Assembly: GCF_010119975.1 (NCBI RefSeq)
Contig: NZ_CP048222.1
Coordinates: 124,001 to 188,000 of the forward strand
Length of the DNA stretch: 64,000 nucleotides
Direction: 5' to 3'
Source: Rhodocytophaga rosea
GTDB lineage: Bacteria; Bacteroidota; Bacteroidia; Cytophagales; 172606-1
How positions within the stretch are numbered: position 1 is the stretch's first letter; every line of letters starts with the position of its first letter. A program made the position numbers and the translations under genes. The notes under the pieces were generated by a model. That model was given only the letters and a program-made list of their open reading frames with translations, was not told where the DNA came from and ran no database searches. Shown one piece after another: positions 33,803 through 43,066 of the stretch.

Positions 33803-34928
33803 ATCACTTGCGAATTAACAGCTTTAATTGACATGAGATAAAACCAAGAAGTAATATTGAAAACTTACTAAGCCAAATCAAGACCTTCTATTAGTTCTTT
33901 TCATTGATGATCTGGTGGACTACCTGACAACTGCTATCTGGCATTACGATTTATATAAGGGAATATTTGTCACATACTACTTATTAAATGAAAAATTAAA
34001 CAAGGATTAACGGTATAGCCAATATCTTTTTTGCTAGGCTTGTTAGAAAACCAACCATAAAACTATAAGCAGGTAAAGTTACTTCATATGCTAACGGCTC
34101 ACCTGCTGTTAGAAGATGAAGTTTAGTGAAAATGAGAATAAGGGGAGGCAGCAAAAAAAGGGTGTGACCAAAAATCACACACTTTCAGCACTTATATGAG
34201 AAAAGTTTTCCGTTATTTTCCCAAATGGAGTACTCACACCCTTTCTAACGTAAGGAATTAATTTACGTTGTAAACAATATGTATTTGATGTACGTATACG
34301 ATAACATCTACTTAGAAAGAAGATAATGGATCCAAGGTGGACCTCACGATCTTATCGTGATCTTAGATCCGAAACCTTATGGCCCACATTAACCAGCTTT
34401 GAATTCAACCAGATAAATGGGGTATAGACTAATCTGTACCCTTTTTGCTTTTCAGTTAAGCCTCTATTATCATTAATACAGCAGACCATAAGCAACCTGC
34501 AATGAGCATTGCGCATAAGATTCGCATAGACCATTTTAGATTTTGCAGGGGAAATAAGTACAAAATACATAGTCTCTCTATTAGAAATGCTATATATAAA
34601 GTCCTCCCAGATTCTTGGACTAAAAATGTGTAATTCTTAATTGAAATTTCAGTTTAGGCACTGCTGGCTAATAAACTCTATTAGGCCTCACCAAGTCATT
34701 ATCTTCCAATGCCTTGAAGATACTTCTAATTATTGTGCCCTTCAAAGAATGAATCAATTCTTGAAAAGGCTTTATACTAATCCTGTAAATCATCATACAG
34801 TCAATCAGAAAATATCACTTACTACTGGCCTCTCACAGGTGTAATAATGCCCTGCACCATTTTAAGGGACTTAATCCGCAAGAAAAGCGGGATTAAGATA
34901 AAGTGCAGTATATATTAAAAGAGATGTC
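33803..34928. other. 1.1-kb AT-rich stretch with a MITE-like unit
   Basis: No convincing gene. Frames at 33996-34178 and 34352-34570 (minus) and 34641-34844 (plus) have poor protein character. The only structure seen is the 88-bp inverted-repeat unit at 34157-34244. Confidence 0.4.
34157..34244. repeat. 88-bp unit with 11-bp terminal inverted repeats (MITE-like)
   Basis: AAAGGGTGTGA and its exact complement TCACACCCTTT bound 66 bases of AT-rich DNA that itself contains TCACAC. Possible non-autonomous transposon relic; no target duplication was established. Confidence 0.4.
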
Positions 34929-35348
34929 TCATATAGGTAAATCCCTATGAAAATGCTTTTGAAATAGGTTTCTGACCATTTGCTCGGTGAGCGGTTTATT
35001 TAAGAATCCTTTGATTTTAAGCGGTAATTCATCGATTTGTTTTATATCCCCCGGATTGAGTGATGTAGTCAGCATTACAATTACCACTGACTGTTTATGA
35101 GCGAATTCTAACCTTTGATATGCCTTTAAAAATTCAAAGCCATTCATGACCGGCATATTAATATCGAGCAGAATTAACTCCGGACATAAATCCGACTCAC
35201 ACTCATTTTGTATGAGTTTCAGCGCTTCTTTACCATTATAGGCGATAAGCACTTGCTCTGATACCTGTAAATCCTCAAGTAAGGTTTCATTCACAAAATT
35301 AGTTGTCGGATCATCGTCTACCAGTAAGATGCATTTAATTTTCTCCAT
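34929..35348 (-). CDS. Single-domain response regulator
   Basis: A 139-residue stand-alone receiver without an output domain. Acidic pocket Asp11-Asp13 (LLVDDDPT), phospho-acceptor Asp62 (LILLDINMPVMNG), Thr94 (VMLTTS) and Lys118 (FLNKPL) are all present, so it should accept phosphate. The loop insertion NECESDLCPEL is typical of Bacteroidota CheY-like proteins paired with PAS kinases. It lies just downstream of the five-PAS kinase and is probably cotranscribed with it. It is the only free receiver in the window, so it may serve several kinases. Confidence 0.92.
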   Translation of the reverse strand: MEKIKCILLVDDDPTTNFVNETLLEDLQVSEQVLIAYNGKEALKLIQNECESDLCPELILLDINMPVMNGFEFLKAYQRLEFAHKQSVVIVMLTTSLNPGDIKQIDELPLKIKGFLNKPLTEQMVRNLFQKHFHRDLPI

Positions 35349-35390
35349 TTCTGCGTTTTGTTTTAAAAGTAACTTCCATCATATATTGGC

Positions 35391-38300
35391 TTACTCTATG
35401 TGGCGAGGAAAGTAGACCCGAAAGGTGGATCCTATCCCAAGCCTACTTTCTACTTCGATCTTGCCACCAGCATTTTCTACCATTTTTTTGATCATATATA
35501 GCCCTATGCCTAAACCTTCCACATGGTCATGAAAGCGTTTAAACATCGTAAACAGCTGACCAATGCGTCCATTCTCTATGCCTAGGCCATTATCAACAAT
35601 GGTAAGTACTGCATACTCTTTTATACTCGCGCAATGAATGCTTAACACCGGCACCCGGTCGGGCGATCGGTACTTGAGGGCATTGGAAAGTAAGTTATAG
35701 ATCACTGACCGGAGGTTCTTCTCTGAAAAGTATACCGAAGGACAAGCAGCTACATCTATTGCCAATTGAGCCTGAGCGACCTCCAGCTGAGGTGCAAGGT
35801 CCAGCCTTACTTCCCTTATCACCTCTGAAAGATCCACTGACACGGCTTCACCATTATTTTCCTTCTGGAGTTTAACTACTTCCGTTAGGCTTGTAATGGT
35901 GCGTTTGAAACGTTCTATGGATTCTCCTATGAGTGTGGTAATGCGTCTTATACGCTCAGACTGTAGACTTTCAGCAGGAAGAGTGCGAAGTAAGGTATGC
36001 ATCAACCCCTCTATGTTAGAAATAGGCGCTTTCAGATCGTGGGATGCCGTATAGATAAAGTTATCTAAGTCTATATTGGTACGCAAGAGTTGTCGGTTGG
36101 ATTGAGCTAACTCCTCATTACTGGCTTTGATTTCTTCATTGGCAGCAGCAAGCTCCTGGTTGGCAGCAGCGAGTTTCTCAGCCATGGCCTGCGCTTGCCT
36201 TTCACTGTCTATCACCACCTTACGAGCTTTTATCTGATGGGTGACCTCATAGGCAAAGACCATAATACCATCCACCTGCCCCTCTCTGTCATGGCGGGCC
36301 TGATAGGTAAAAGTCCAGTAGATCTCTTCTAAGGGGCGTCCCTCGTGACGCGACAGCATCAGAGGCATTTCTGCTGCCACAAAGGTTTCTCCCGTTTGGT
36401 ATACTCGCCTGAGAATATCAACGATGTCAGTTCCCTTCAATTCAGGAAGAGCCTCCAGTAATGGTTTACCTAGCAGTTCTCTTCCCGGAAAGATATGTTG
36501 ATAGGCCGGATTAACTAACTGAAAAACTAGATCAGTACCTTCTAAAATGACAATAGGGGCTGGTGCCTCCATAAACAGAGTGTGCAACCGCTCCCGCTGC
36601 AGGTCGGCTTCTCTTCGGGAGAGCACCTGCTCCGTTACATCGTAAGCAAAGGTGGATATACCCACGATTTCTCCGTTTTCCCTGTAAGGCTGATAGGTAA
36701 AATTGAAGTACCTTTCGTGAGAGGGCCTTCCATCCGGATAGGTAAGGATAAAAGGTAACTCATTACCAAAAAAGGTTTCACCGGTCTCATACACCCGGTT
36801 GAGTAAGGACAAATATCCTTGAGAGACGGTTTCAGGTACTACCTCGGCCAGAGAGTGGCTCAGCAAAGGTCGGTCCGGAAACAAGGCTTGGTAAGCCGGA
36901 TTTACGTAAGTATACTGATGTGCCGGTCCCCGCCGGATGCAGATAGCTGCCGGGGTTTGCTCAAATACCTGATACAAGGTTTCGCGCTCCTTACTCTGGC
37001 GCTCAGCGGCAGCGAGCAGTTCCTGTTGCATGACTTCCGTCTGCTGACGGGCCTCAACTTTCTCAGTCACATCCACAATAAAAACCAGAATACCTTGGGA
37101 TTGGCCTTCCTCATTAAAGAGCGGTTGGTAAATAAAATCCACAAAATGTAGCTCTACCTTACCAGTAGACGTTTTATAGAGGCGGACAGGAGTTTCAATC
37201 CCACTAAATGACTGCCCAGTGGCATACACCCCATCAAGTATAGTAATGAAGCCTTGTTCAATTACTTCAGGGAATACCTCTGCGACTGTAAGCCCCACCT
37301 TGGCTCGTTCCCCGGAATGAGCCTGGTAATGGGCATTAAAAAAACTATACCGATGTTCAGGCCCGGAAAGAGTAGCTATCGAGGCAGGTACCTGTCCCAG
37401 AATTGTTTGGAGCAGGTCGTGTTTGGTAAGTAATTGCTTTTGATGTTGCTCATTTTCATGCAAAGCAGCTTGTAAATCGCGGGTGCGATCCGCGACATGA
37501 GTTTCCAGCTTGACATTGAGCTCAAGTAATTGCTTTTGGGTATTAAGCAGTTCATCATTGGCAGTTTGCACTTCTTCACTCGAGGCTCTTAATTCCTCAT
37601 TGGCCGCATTAATTTCCTCATTGGCGGCTTCTAATTCGGAGTTAATTTCTTGTAAGGCATGCTTACTTTGCTCTACCTGCTGACGGGCTTCGACTTGCGC
37701 TGTCACCTGGTAGGCAAATACTAAAATACCCTCAATTTCGCCATCCAGGTTATGCAGAGCCTGGTAAATGAAATTATAATAGTTTTCTCCCAAGTTACCT
37801 GAGTTATCATGGTCTAGCTGTACTTTCATCTCATTGGCATAAAAGCTCTCTCCGGTGCGATACACCCTATCAAGTAGCTCAAAGATAGGTTGACCATCCA
37901 GTTCAGGCATGGCTTCCCGAATGGGTTTGCTTAGCAGAGGCCGCTCCCCGACCAGCCGTTGATAAGAGGGATTAACCAGCATGAAGATATGCGAAGGTTC
38001 CTCAAAAATACAAATCATCGCCGGGGCTTGCATCAAGATATTATGTAACTTCCTTCGCTCCAGATCCGCTTGAGCACGGGCCTTCACCAACTCTGAATTA
38101 AGTGCAAGCAGCTGCTCAGTGAGTCCTTCAATCCGCCTCTCGCCCTGTTCCACTTTCTGCTGAGCCATGACTAGCTCTGTAACATTGACCACCTTATGAA
38201 TGATATAGCTTACCTCTCCCTCCTCATCAAGCACAGGGGTATTTAAGGGTGCCCAGTAACGCTCTACAAAGCTAGCTGGCTGGGTGGGATGGGGCACATC

Positions 38301-38582
38301 ATAATGCTGAATGGCCATCTGATGCGCCTTTCGACTAGAGAGCACTTCCCTGAAAGAAGCTTGCAGATTTGTAACCCCTTTCGCCTCAGGAGCATCGGGA
38401 TTATCAGGAAAAACCTCAAAAATATACTTGCCTACAATCTTTTCCCGCTTAGTAAGGGTAGCTTCCAGGTACGCATGGCTAGCGGTGAGAATTATTAGCG
38501 TAGGGGAGAGAATCAGATACAGGTCAGGTAGGGTTTCGAAAAGGGTAAGCATCTCTGGAGTGAGCCTATGATTGGATTTCAT
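35391..38582 (-). CDS. Five-PAS sensor histidine kinase
   Basis: A 1063-residue cytoplasmic kinase without membrane helices. Five PAS domains lie at roughly residues 10-140, 180-305, 385-510, 535-660 and 675-800. They are separated by coils, one a long NEELRASSEEVQTANDEL-type coil around 310-385. Each PAS repeats a phrase such as 'YQ.LF..RPLL...L.EV.PE', so they arose by internal duplication. Kinase core at about 830-1060: H-box TASHDLKAPISNIEGL, NLLSNALKYRS, DNGLGI and GLGIGLYMIKKM. The stop lies 42 bases before the receiver gene at 34929-35348, its likely partner. Confidence 0.92.
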   Translation of the reverse strand: MKSNHRLTPEMLTLFETLPDLYLILSPTLIILTASHAYLEATLTKREKIVGKYIFEVFPDNPDAPEAKGVTNLQASFREVLSSRKAHQMAIQHYDVPHPTQPASFVERYWAPLNTPVLDEEGEVSYIIHKVVNVTELVMAQQKVEQGERRIEGLTEQLLALNSELVKARAQADLERRKLHNILMQAPAMICIFEEPSHIFMLVNPSYQRLVGERPLLSKPIREAMPELDGQPIFELLDRVYRTGESFYANEMKVQLDHDNSGNLGENYYNFIYQALHNLDGEIEGILVFAYQVTAQVEARQQVEQSKHALQEINSELEAANEEINAANEELRASSEEVQTANDELLNTQKQLLELNVKLETHVADRTRDLQAALHENEQHQKQLLTKHDLLQTILGQVPASIATLSGPEHRYSFFNAHYQAHSGERAKVGLTVAEVFPEVIEQGFITILDGVYATGQSFSGIETPVRLYKTSTGKVELHFVDFIYQPLFNEEGQSQGILVFIVDVTEKVEARQQTEVMQQELLAAAERQSKERETLYQVFEQTPAAICIRRGPAHQYTYVNPAYQALFPDRPLLSHSLAEVVPETVSQGYLSLLNRVYETGETFFGNELPFILTYPDGRPSHERYFNFTYQPYRENGEIVGISTFAYDVTEQVLSRREADLQRERLHTLFMEAPAPIVILEGTDLVFQLVNPAYQHIFPGRELLGKPLLEALPELKGTDIVDILRRVYQTGETFVAAEMPLMLSRHEGRPLEEIYWTFTYQARHDREGQVDGIMVFAYEVTHQIKARKVVIDSERQAQAMAEKLAAANQELAAANEEIKASNEELAQSNRQLLRTNIDLDNFIYTASHDLKAPISNIEGLMHTLLRTLPAESLQSERIRRITTLIGESIERFKRTITSLTEVVKLQKENNGEAVSVDLSEVIREVRLDLAPQLEVAQAQLAIDVAACPSVYFSEKNLRSVIYNLLSNALKYRSPDRVPVLSIHCASIKEYAVLTIVDNGLGIENGRIGQLFTMFKRFHDHVEGLGIGLYMIKKMVENAGGKIEVESRLGIGSTFRVYFPRHIE

Positions 38583-39017
38583 GCGTGGGTGCGTATTGGT
38601 TTAAAAAATAGATTCTTTTCCATAAAAAGCTTCCATAGCCAAAACAGTTGGCAAAGGAGATAGACTTGCAATTTTCTATAGGTAGAAACCTTTCAAGGAT
38701 GATGCATAGAAAAAGGGGTGAGTATAGGAAAGTAACGTAAAACACGCCTGCAATGTTAAGTAGGCGAACGAGTAAAAAGAAGCAATATTTTTGTTTACAC
38801 GTTCGATAAAAGAGGCGCATTTGGTGAAGTACCAGAAGAGACCATACCATGAAAATACAGGCATTTTTCTCTATCAGTCAGGCTCTTTCATCCTCATACA
38901 CTTCCCTCAAAAGCATATGACTTTGAACTTATTAGCCTAAACATTTCTTTATTGATATAGTAAAGTAGAAATGAAGTAGTATATTAAGAGCTGTGTGCAT
39001 TTTTAAACCGACCGACC
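38583..39017. other. Divergent intergenic region, nothing recognised
   Basis: About 435 bases between the divergent five-PAS kinase and the PAS kinase at 39018. It must carry both promoters; no operator-like symmetry was noticed. Confidence 0.4.
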
Positions 39018-40259
39018 ATGAATAGCCAGGATGGCAACCAACAATCTCTACTTTCAAGACTTGCTCAACTAGAAGCAGAAAATAAAACCTTACAGGAAGA
39101 AATCTCTCATTTACGTTCCTTTCAACAACTTGCTAGTAAAAGGTTTGAAGAACGTCTTGCTTTTGAAGAGGGCTATAAAGAAAGTGCAGCGCGTTTCCAA
39201 ACCATCTTTGAGCAATCCATTTTAGGAAACAAAATCATTGCAGATGATTTGCGAATTATTAAAGTTAATCAGGCATTGCAAACCATGTTAGGCTATAATG
39301 CCGAAGATTTAGTGGGCACAAGAGTCTTAGAATATGTCCATCCTAATCATGTCAAGCCCTGGAGGGAATTACAACAACGTCTATGGAAAGAAAAGATCTC
39401 TTCTTTTGGGATAGAAACCTGTTTAATAAGAAAAGATAGTTCTTCCTTCCCTTGTAGAGTCACTTCCATTTTATTTACCGAAGGTGAGCATACCTTAGGC
39501 TATACGATTCTAGAAGATATCTCGGAGCGAAAATTGGTAGAAGTAAAGCTCAAAAAGTTATATGAATCCCAGGAAATTCTCATCCATACAGTTGCCCATG
39601 ATTTAAAAAATCCCATTCACATCATCAAAACCTTAAGTAGCTTTTTAAAAAAGGATATGGATGCTTTCCAAGAGATAGATGAACAAAAGAAATTTCGAAG
39701 TCTGACTCATCTTGAGATGATAGAGACTAGCTGTGAGAAAGCCTATTCGATTATTAAGGATTTGTTACTGATAGGAGAAATAGAATTAGGCAAGCAGCCA
39801 TTAGAAAAAGAAAATATTGAAATGAAAAGCTTTATCGAACCCCTGCTTAGACCATTTCAATTAGCTGCTAAAGAAAAAGGAATAGGTATTCATATAGATT
39901 TTTCTTCAGAGCCAGTGTATGCGCAAATTAATAGGGATAAATTTACAAGAGTAATAGAAAATCTACTTTCGAATGCTATTAAATTTACATCCAATGGTGG
40001 ACAGGTAACCGTACGCTCTAAAAAAGAATCTCAAAGAGTGCTCTTGCAAGTAAGTGATACCGGCATTGGAATACCTGATTCTATACAAAGTAATGTGTTC
40101 CAAAAGTTTACTAAAGCGAAAAGACGGGGAACCGAAGGAGAAGCCACGACCGGGTTAGGATTGTATATTGTCAAGCAAATCGTAGAATTACATAAAGGAA
40201 ATATCTGGCTCGAAAGTAAAGAAAATATAGGTACTTCTTTTTATATAGAATTGGTGTAA
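39018..40259 (+). CDS. PAS sensor histidine kinase
   Basis: A 413-residue soluble kinase. N-terminal coiled coil (residues 8-50, LAQLEAENKTLQEEISHLRS), one PAS domain (about 60-175, ILGNKIIADDLRIIKVNQAL; GYTILEDISERKLVE), then HisKA with H-box TVAHDLKNPIHIIKTL. ATPase motifs are NLLSNAIKFTSNGG, SDTGIGIPD and TTGLGLYIVKQI. The core differs from the SHDL-type kinases around it, so it is a separate lineage. No receiver adjoins it on this strand. Confidence 0.92.
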   Translation: MNSQDGNQQSLLSRLAQLEAENKTLQEEISHLRSFQQLASKRFEERLAFEEGYKESAARFQTIFEQSILGNKIIADDLRIIKVNQALQTMLGYNAEDLVGTRVLEYVHPNHVKPWRELQQRLWKEKISSFGIETCLIRKDSSSFPCRVTSILFTEGEHTLGYTILEDISERKLVEVKLKKLYESQEILIHTVAHDLKNPIHIIKTLSSFLKKDMDAFQEIDEQKKFRSLTHLEMIETSCEKAYSIIKDLLLIGEIELGKQPLEKENIEMKSFIEPLLRPFQLAAKEKGIGIHIDFSSEPVYAQINRDKFTRVIENLLSNAIKFTSNGGQVTVRSKKESQRVLLQVSDTGIGIPDSIQSNVFQKFTKAKRRGTEGEATTGLGLYIVKQIVELHKGNIWLESKENIGTSFYIELV

Positions 40260-41180
40260 ATCCCCTCTACCTGCTTTCTCAATAGTAACTTGATTTACGA
40301 ATCCTCATTAATTTATTTGATCTTTTGAAATAAATTACCCTATTTAAGGTGTTTCTTTCTGTATAAAAATATTACTAAATACCCCTTGATACAAGCATCC
40401 TTGTATAACAACATCCGTTTAAAGCATAGGTGTCCTTTAAGAATGGATAGCCCATTTATAACTATCTATACTTAAAAATTCATGCATGAAGAAGATGCCT
40501 TACAAGAGCTGGCCCAAGGGTTTGCCTCTATGGCCATTGGAGATAAGTTTTTTAAGTCCCTGGCAGCGTATCTGGCCAAGGCCTTGGGGGTAGATTACGT
40601 TTTCATCGGAGAATTAACCCATGAGAAAAAACAGGTACGTTCGGTTGCTTTTTATGCTATTGATAGGATTGTAGACAATATAGAGTACCCGCTAGTTGGG
40701 TCTTTGTGTGAAGAAGTGGTCAAGCCTAATTTTTGTGCCTATCCCAGCCATGTACAGGAACTGTTTCCACAGAATAAAGCTTTAAAACACTTCGGGGTGG
40801 ATAGTTATGTAGGTACGCCCTTGTTTGATTCGTATGGAAACGTTCTTGGGTTAATCTATCTCATGCATAGCAGGCCTTTGGAAACCCTTAGCAAAATAGA
40901 GTCTTTGCTTGGTATTGTAGCAAAACGGGCTGAACTGGAATTAGAGCGGGAACAGCATGAGCGGTGGTTAGCGCAAGCCAATCAGGAACTTGAGCAACGG
41001 GTTGCCCGGCGCACCAGGGCTCTTTCGAAAAGTGAAGAAGCACTTGCTCAAAAAATGGAGCAGTTACAACGCATGAATGATGACTTAGAAAACTTTATTT
41101 ATACGGCTTCTCATGATCTGAAAGCACCCATAACCAATATCGAGGGCTTAATCAAGGTGCTTACTAGTAGTACATAAATT

Positions 41181-41837
41181 TTAAATAGTCGGGTAGAGTT
41201 TTTTGAGTTTAACTCTGGCATCTTGATTGGCGAAATGCCAATTAGCTTTCACTGCTTTTGCATTTCTGTTTTCCTGCCAGGCTTTTACCTCTCTTGTTAA
41301 TTCTGCTTGGGTAGCTATATGCCTGTCAAGGCAATCCCTTTGCAGTACAGATAACTCTATTTCTGCCATATTCAGCCAGCTGCCATGAGCAGGTGTAAAA
41401 ACAAACTCTACCCTGTCTAGATAGGCTTTTGCTTTTTCAGGCTCATAGACTTCGTAAAAAGCACTTGGCTTATGAGCTGACAAGTTATCCTCTACTAAAG
41501 TAATCTTCTCACATTCCTTATAAGTAGTATCCAGCAGGTGACTGACAATCTTTACCCAGGTAAAGCGGTTGTGATTTTCTTCCACAAAACAAAACCGCTT
41601 ACCGGCTAAAGGCTCAAAGACCATGTAAATATCCCTTACACCCTGTCTTGTATAAATACTGTCCTGATACTTCTTCCCATCCCTGCCAATAAAGTGTTTA
41701 CTTTCGATGAGTTGTTTGGGTGATTCATCTAAAGTGACAACCGGCTGCTTTTCATTGAATAATCTTTCATAGACTGAGATCACTTTTTCCATTCCATACA
41801 CAAAGCCTGCGTTTTGTTTGGGTGGAATCACCCACAT
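41181..41837 (-). CDS. IS630 transposase, DDE half (copy 3)
   Basis: 218 residues from the first ATG of this frame. Catalytic motifs: VVTLDESPKQL, ITLVEDNLSAHK and FVFTPAHGSWLNMAEIELSV carry the acidic residues. This is the pattern of the larger IS630/ISL3-like transposases often annotated as two frames. The frame is open upstream (NEIKPWLRP) to the slippery run, so a fused transposase is expected. It lies entirely inside the split kinase. Confidence 0.88.
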   Translation of the reverse strand: MWVIPPKQNAGFVYGMEKVISVYERLFNEKQPVVTLDESPKQLIESKHFIGRDGKKYQDSIYTRQGVRDIYMVFEPLAGKRFCFVEENHNRFTWVKIVSHLLDTTYKECEKITLVEDNLSAHKPSAFYEVYEPEKAKAYLDRVEFVFTPAHGSWLNMAEIELSVLQRDCLDRHIATQAELTREVKAWQENRNAKAVKANWHFANQDARVKLKKLYPTI

Positions 41838-41842
41838 GGGCC

Positions 41843-42289
41843 TTAGCCAAGGCTTAATCTCATTTTTTTTAATATCCCTGCCACACTCGTATGAGAAATT
41901 GAGTCAATCACCTGCAATTCCACTAATTTGTCTGCCAGCATCTGCAGTTTCCACTTTGACTGACCTTGTGGCGGCTCACTGCAGACTAAAGCCAGTAGAT
42001 GCGCTTCTACCTTCCCATCTATCTTTTTATCACTCCTGGTTTTTCTCTGCTTCTTGTCAAACATAGCCATACCTTGCTCACAGAATGCCTTTCTGATTCT
42101 TTCTACACTTTTAGTAGATAGCTTATAATGAGCAGCTAACTCTGTTTCACTTTCCCTGCCCGTAGTCTCATCGCTTGCCAACAGTACATAGGCTTTCTGA
42201 ATATCTTTAGCCTTTCGGCTGCCTTTACTGAGCCAATCGGTTAATGTATCTCTTTCTTGCTGGCTGAGGGTAAGTCGATAAAGAGTCAT
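41843..42289 (-). CDS. IS630 transposase, N-terminal HTH half (copy 3)
   Basis: 148 residues from ATG 42289 (MTLYRLTLSQQERDTL). Two helix-turn-helix units: ELAAHYKLSTKSVERIRKAF and SISHTSVAGILKKM. Near the end TTA AAA AAA ATG gives an A AAA AAA slippery site. A -1 shift enters NEIKPWLRPMWVIPPKQ and the DDE half. No damage is visible. Confidence 0.88.
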   Translation of the reverse strand: MTLYRLTLSQQERDTLTDWLSKGSRKAKDIQKAYVLLASDETTGRESETELAAHYKLSTKSVERIRKAFCEQGMAMFDKKQRKTRSDKKIDGKVEAHLLALVCSEPPQGQSKWKLQMLADKLVELQVIDSISHTSVAGILKKMRLSLG

Positions 42290-43066
42290 GGCTTTTCTGA
42301 CCAAGATACACAAACAACAAGACAACTTAAACTTTATGCACTACTAGCAAACTCGCTAAAGAAAGGTGGCAGGATGAAACTACTCTGGGAATTTTAGAGA
42401 TGATCCATACCTCCATCGGCCGCTTTAAGGGAACAATTGCTGATCTTACTCAAATCTCAAAAATTGGTAAAGAAAATGCACAGTCCGGTGGAATGGTAAA
42501 TATATCGGATACGATTGAAGAAGTTCTACTGGATATGAGAAGGGAAATGGAGGAAACAGGCGTTCAACTTGCAGTTGATATGAAGGAGTGTCCCCAGATT
42601 AGTTTTTCAAAAAAGAACCTTAAAAGTGTTATCTATAATCTGCTCTCTAATGCCATCAAGTACCGGGCGTTAAATGGGCCCGCTCATATTCAGGTTTCTT
42701 GTCATCAGACTCCCGAATACGTAGTGCTTTCTATAAAAGACAATGGATTAGGCATAGACCTAACAAAGAAAAACAAGATTTTTGCCATGTTTACCCGTTT
42801 ACATACGCATGTAGAAGGCATTGGTATTGGTTTATATATGGTCAAAAAAATCCTGGAGAATGCAGGGGGCAGAATAGAGGTAGACAGCAAAGTAGGTGAA
42901 GGATCTACTTTTAGTGTGTATTTCAAAAAGTAAAGGCAACAACTGTTTTTACAGGAGCTCTTTACTATCTTTTATTGGTTACATAGTCAAATTCCAGGCT
43001 TGGACAAACAATGTGAAGCTTTCCGATATGGTAATCTTTTTCTGAGCAAGACAAGGATTTGCCAAG

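Larger units (their letters stand above)
41168..42343 (-). mobile_element. IS630-family insertion sequence, copy 3 (different subtype, intact)
   Basis: 1176 bp with ends TAGTACATAAATTTTAA and the complement of TAGTGCATAAAGTTTAA, bounded by a CTAG duplication (41164-41167 and 42344-42347). Two frames are linked by a slippery A8 run. It is unrelated in sequence to copies 1 and 2. Confidence 0.9.
40482..42933 (+). pseudogene. GAF sensor histidine kinase split by an IS630
   Basis: Two coding pieces, 40482-41167 and 42348-42933, flank an insertion. Removing bases 41168-42347 (the element plus one CTAG copy) joins ...IKVLT to SKLAKERWQDETTLGILEM in the same frame, giving a 423-residue kinase. Domains: GAF (about 20-165, VDYVFIGELTHEKKQVRSVA), coil (170-205) and H-box TASHDLKAPITNIEGL. 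ATPase part: NLLSNAIKYRA, DNGLGI, GIGIGLYMVKKI. As it stands the N-terminal piece ends STT-stop-like in the element and lacks the ATPase domain. The downstream piece may still be translated alone from 42400. The interruption is recent, since neither half has decayed. Confidence 0.92.

Noticed and set aside
33996-34178. 60-residue hydrophobic minus frame
   Set aside because: Could be a small membrane protein, but it overlaps the MITE-like repeat and lacks a plausible start signal.
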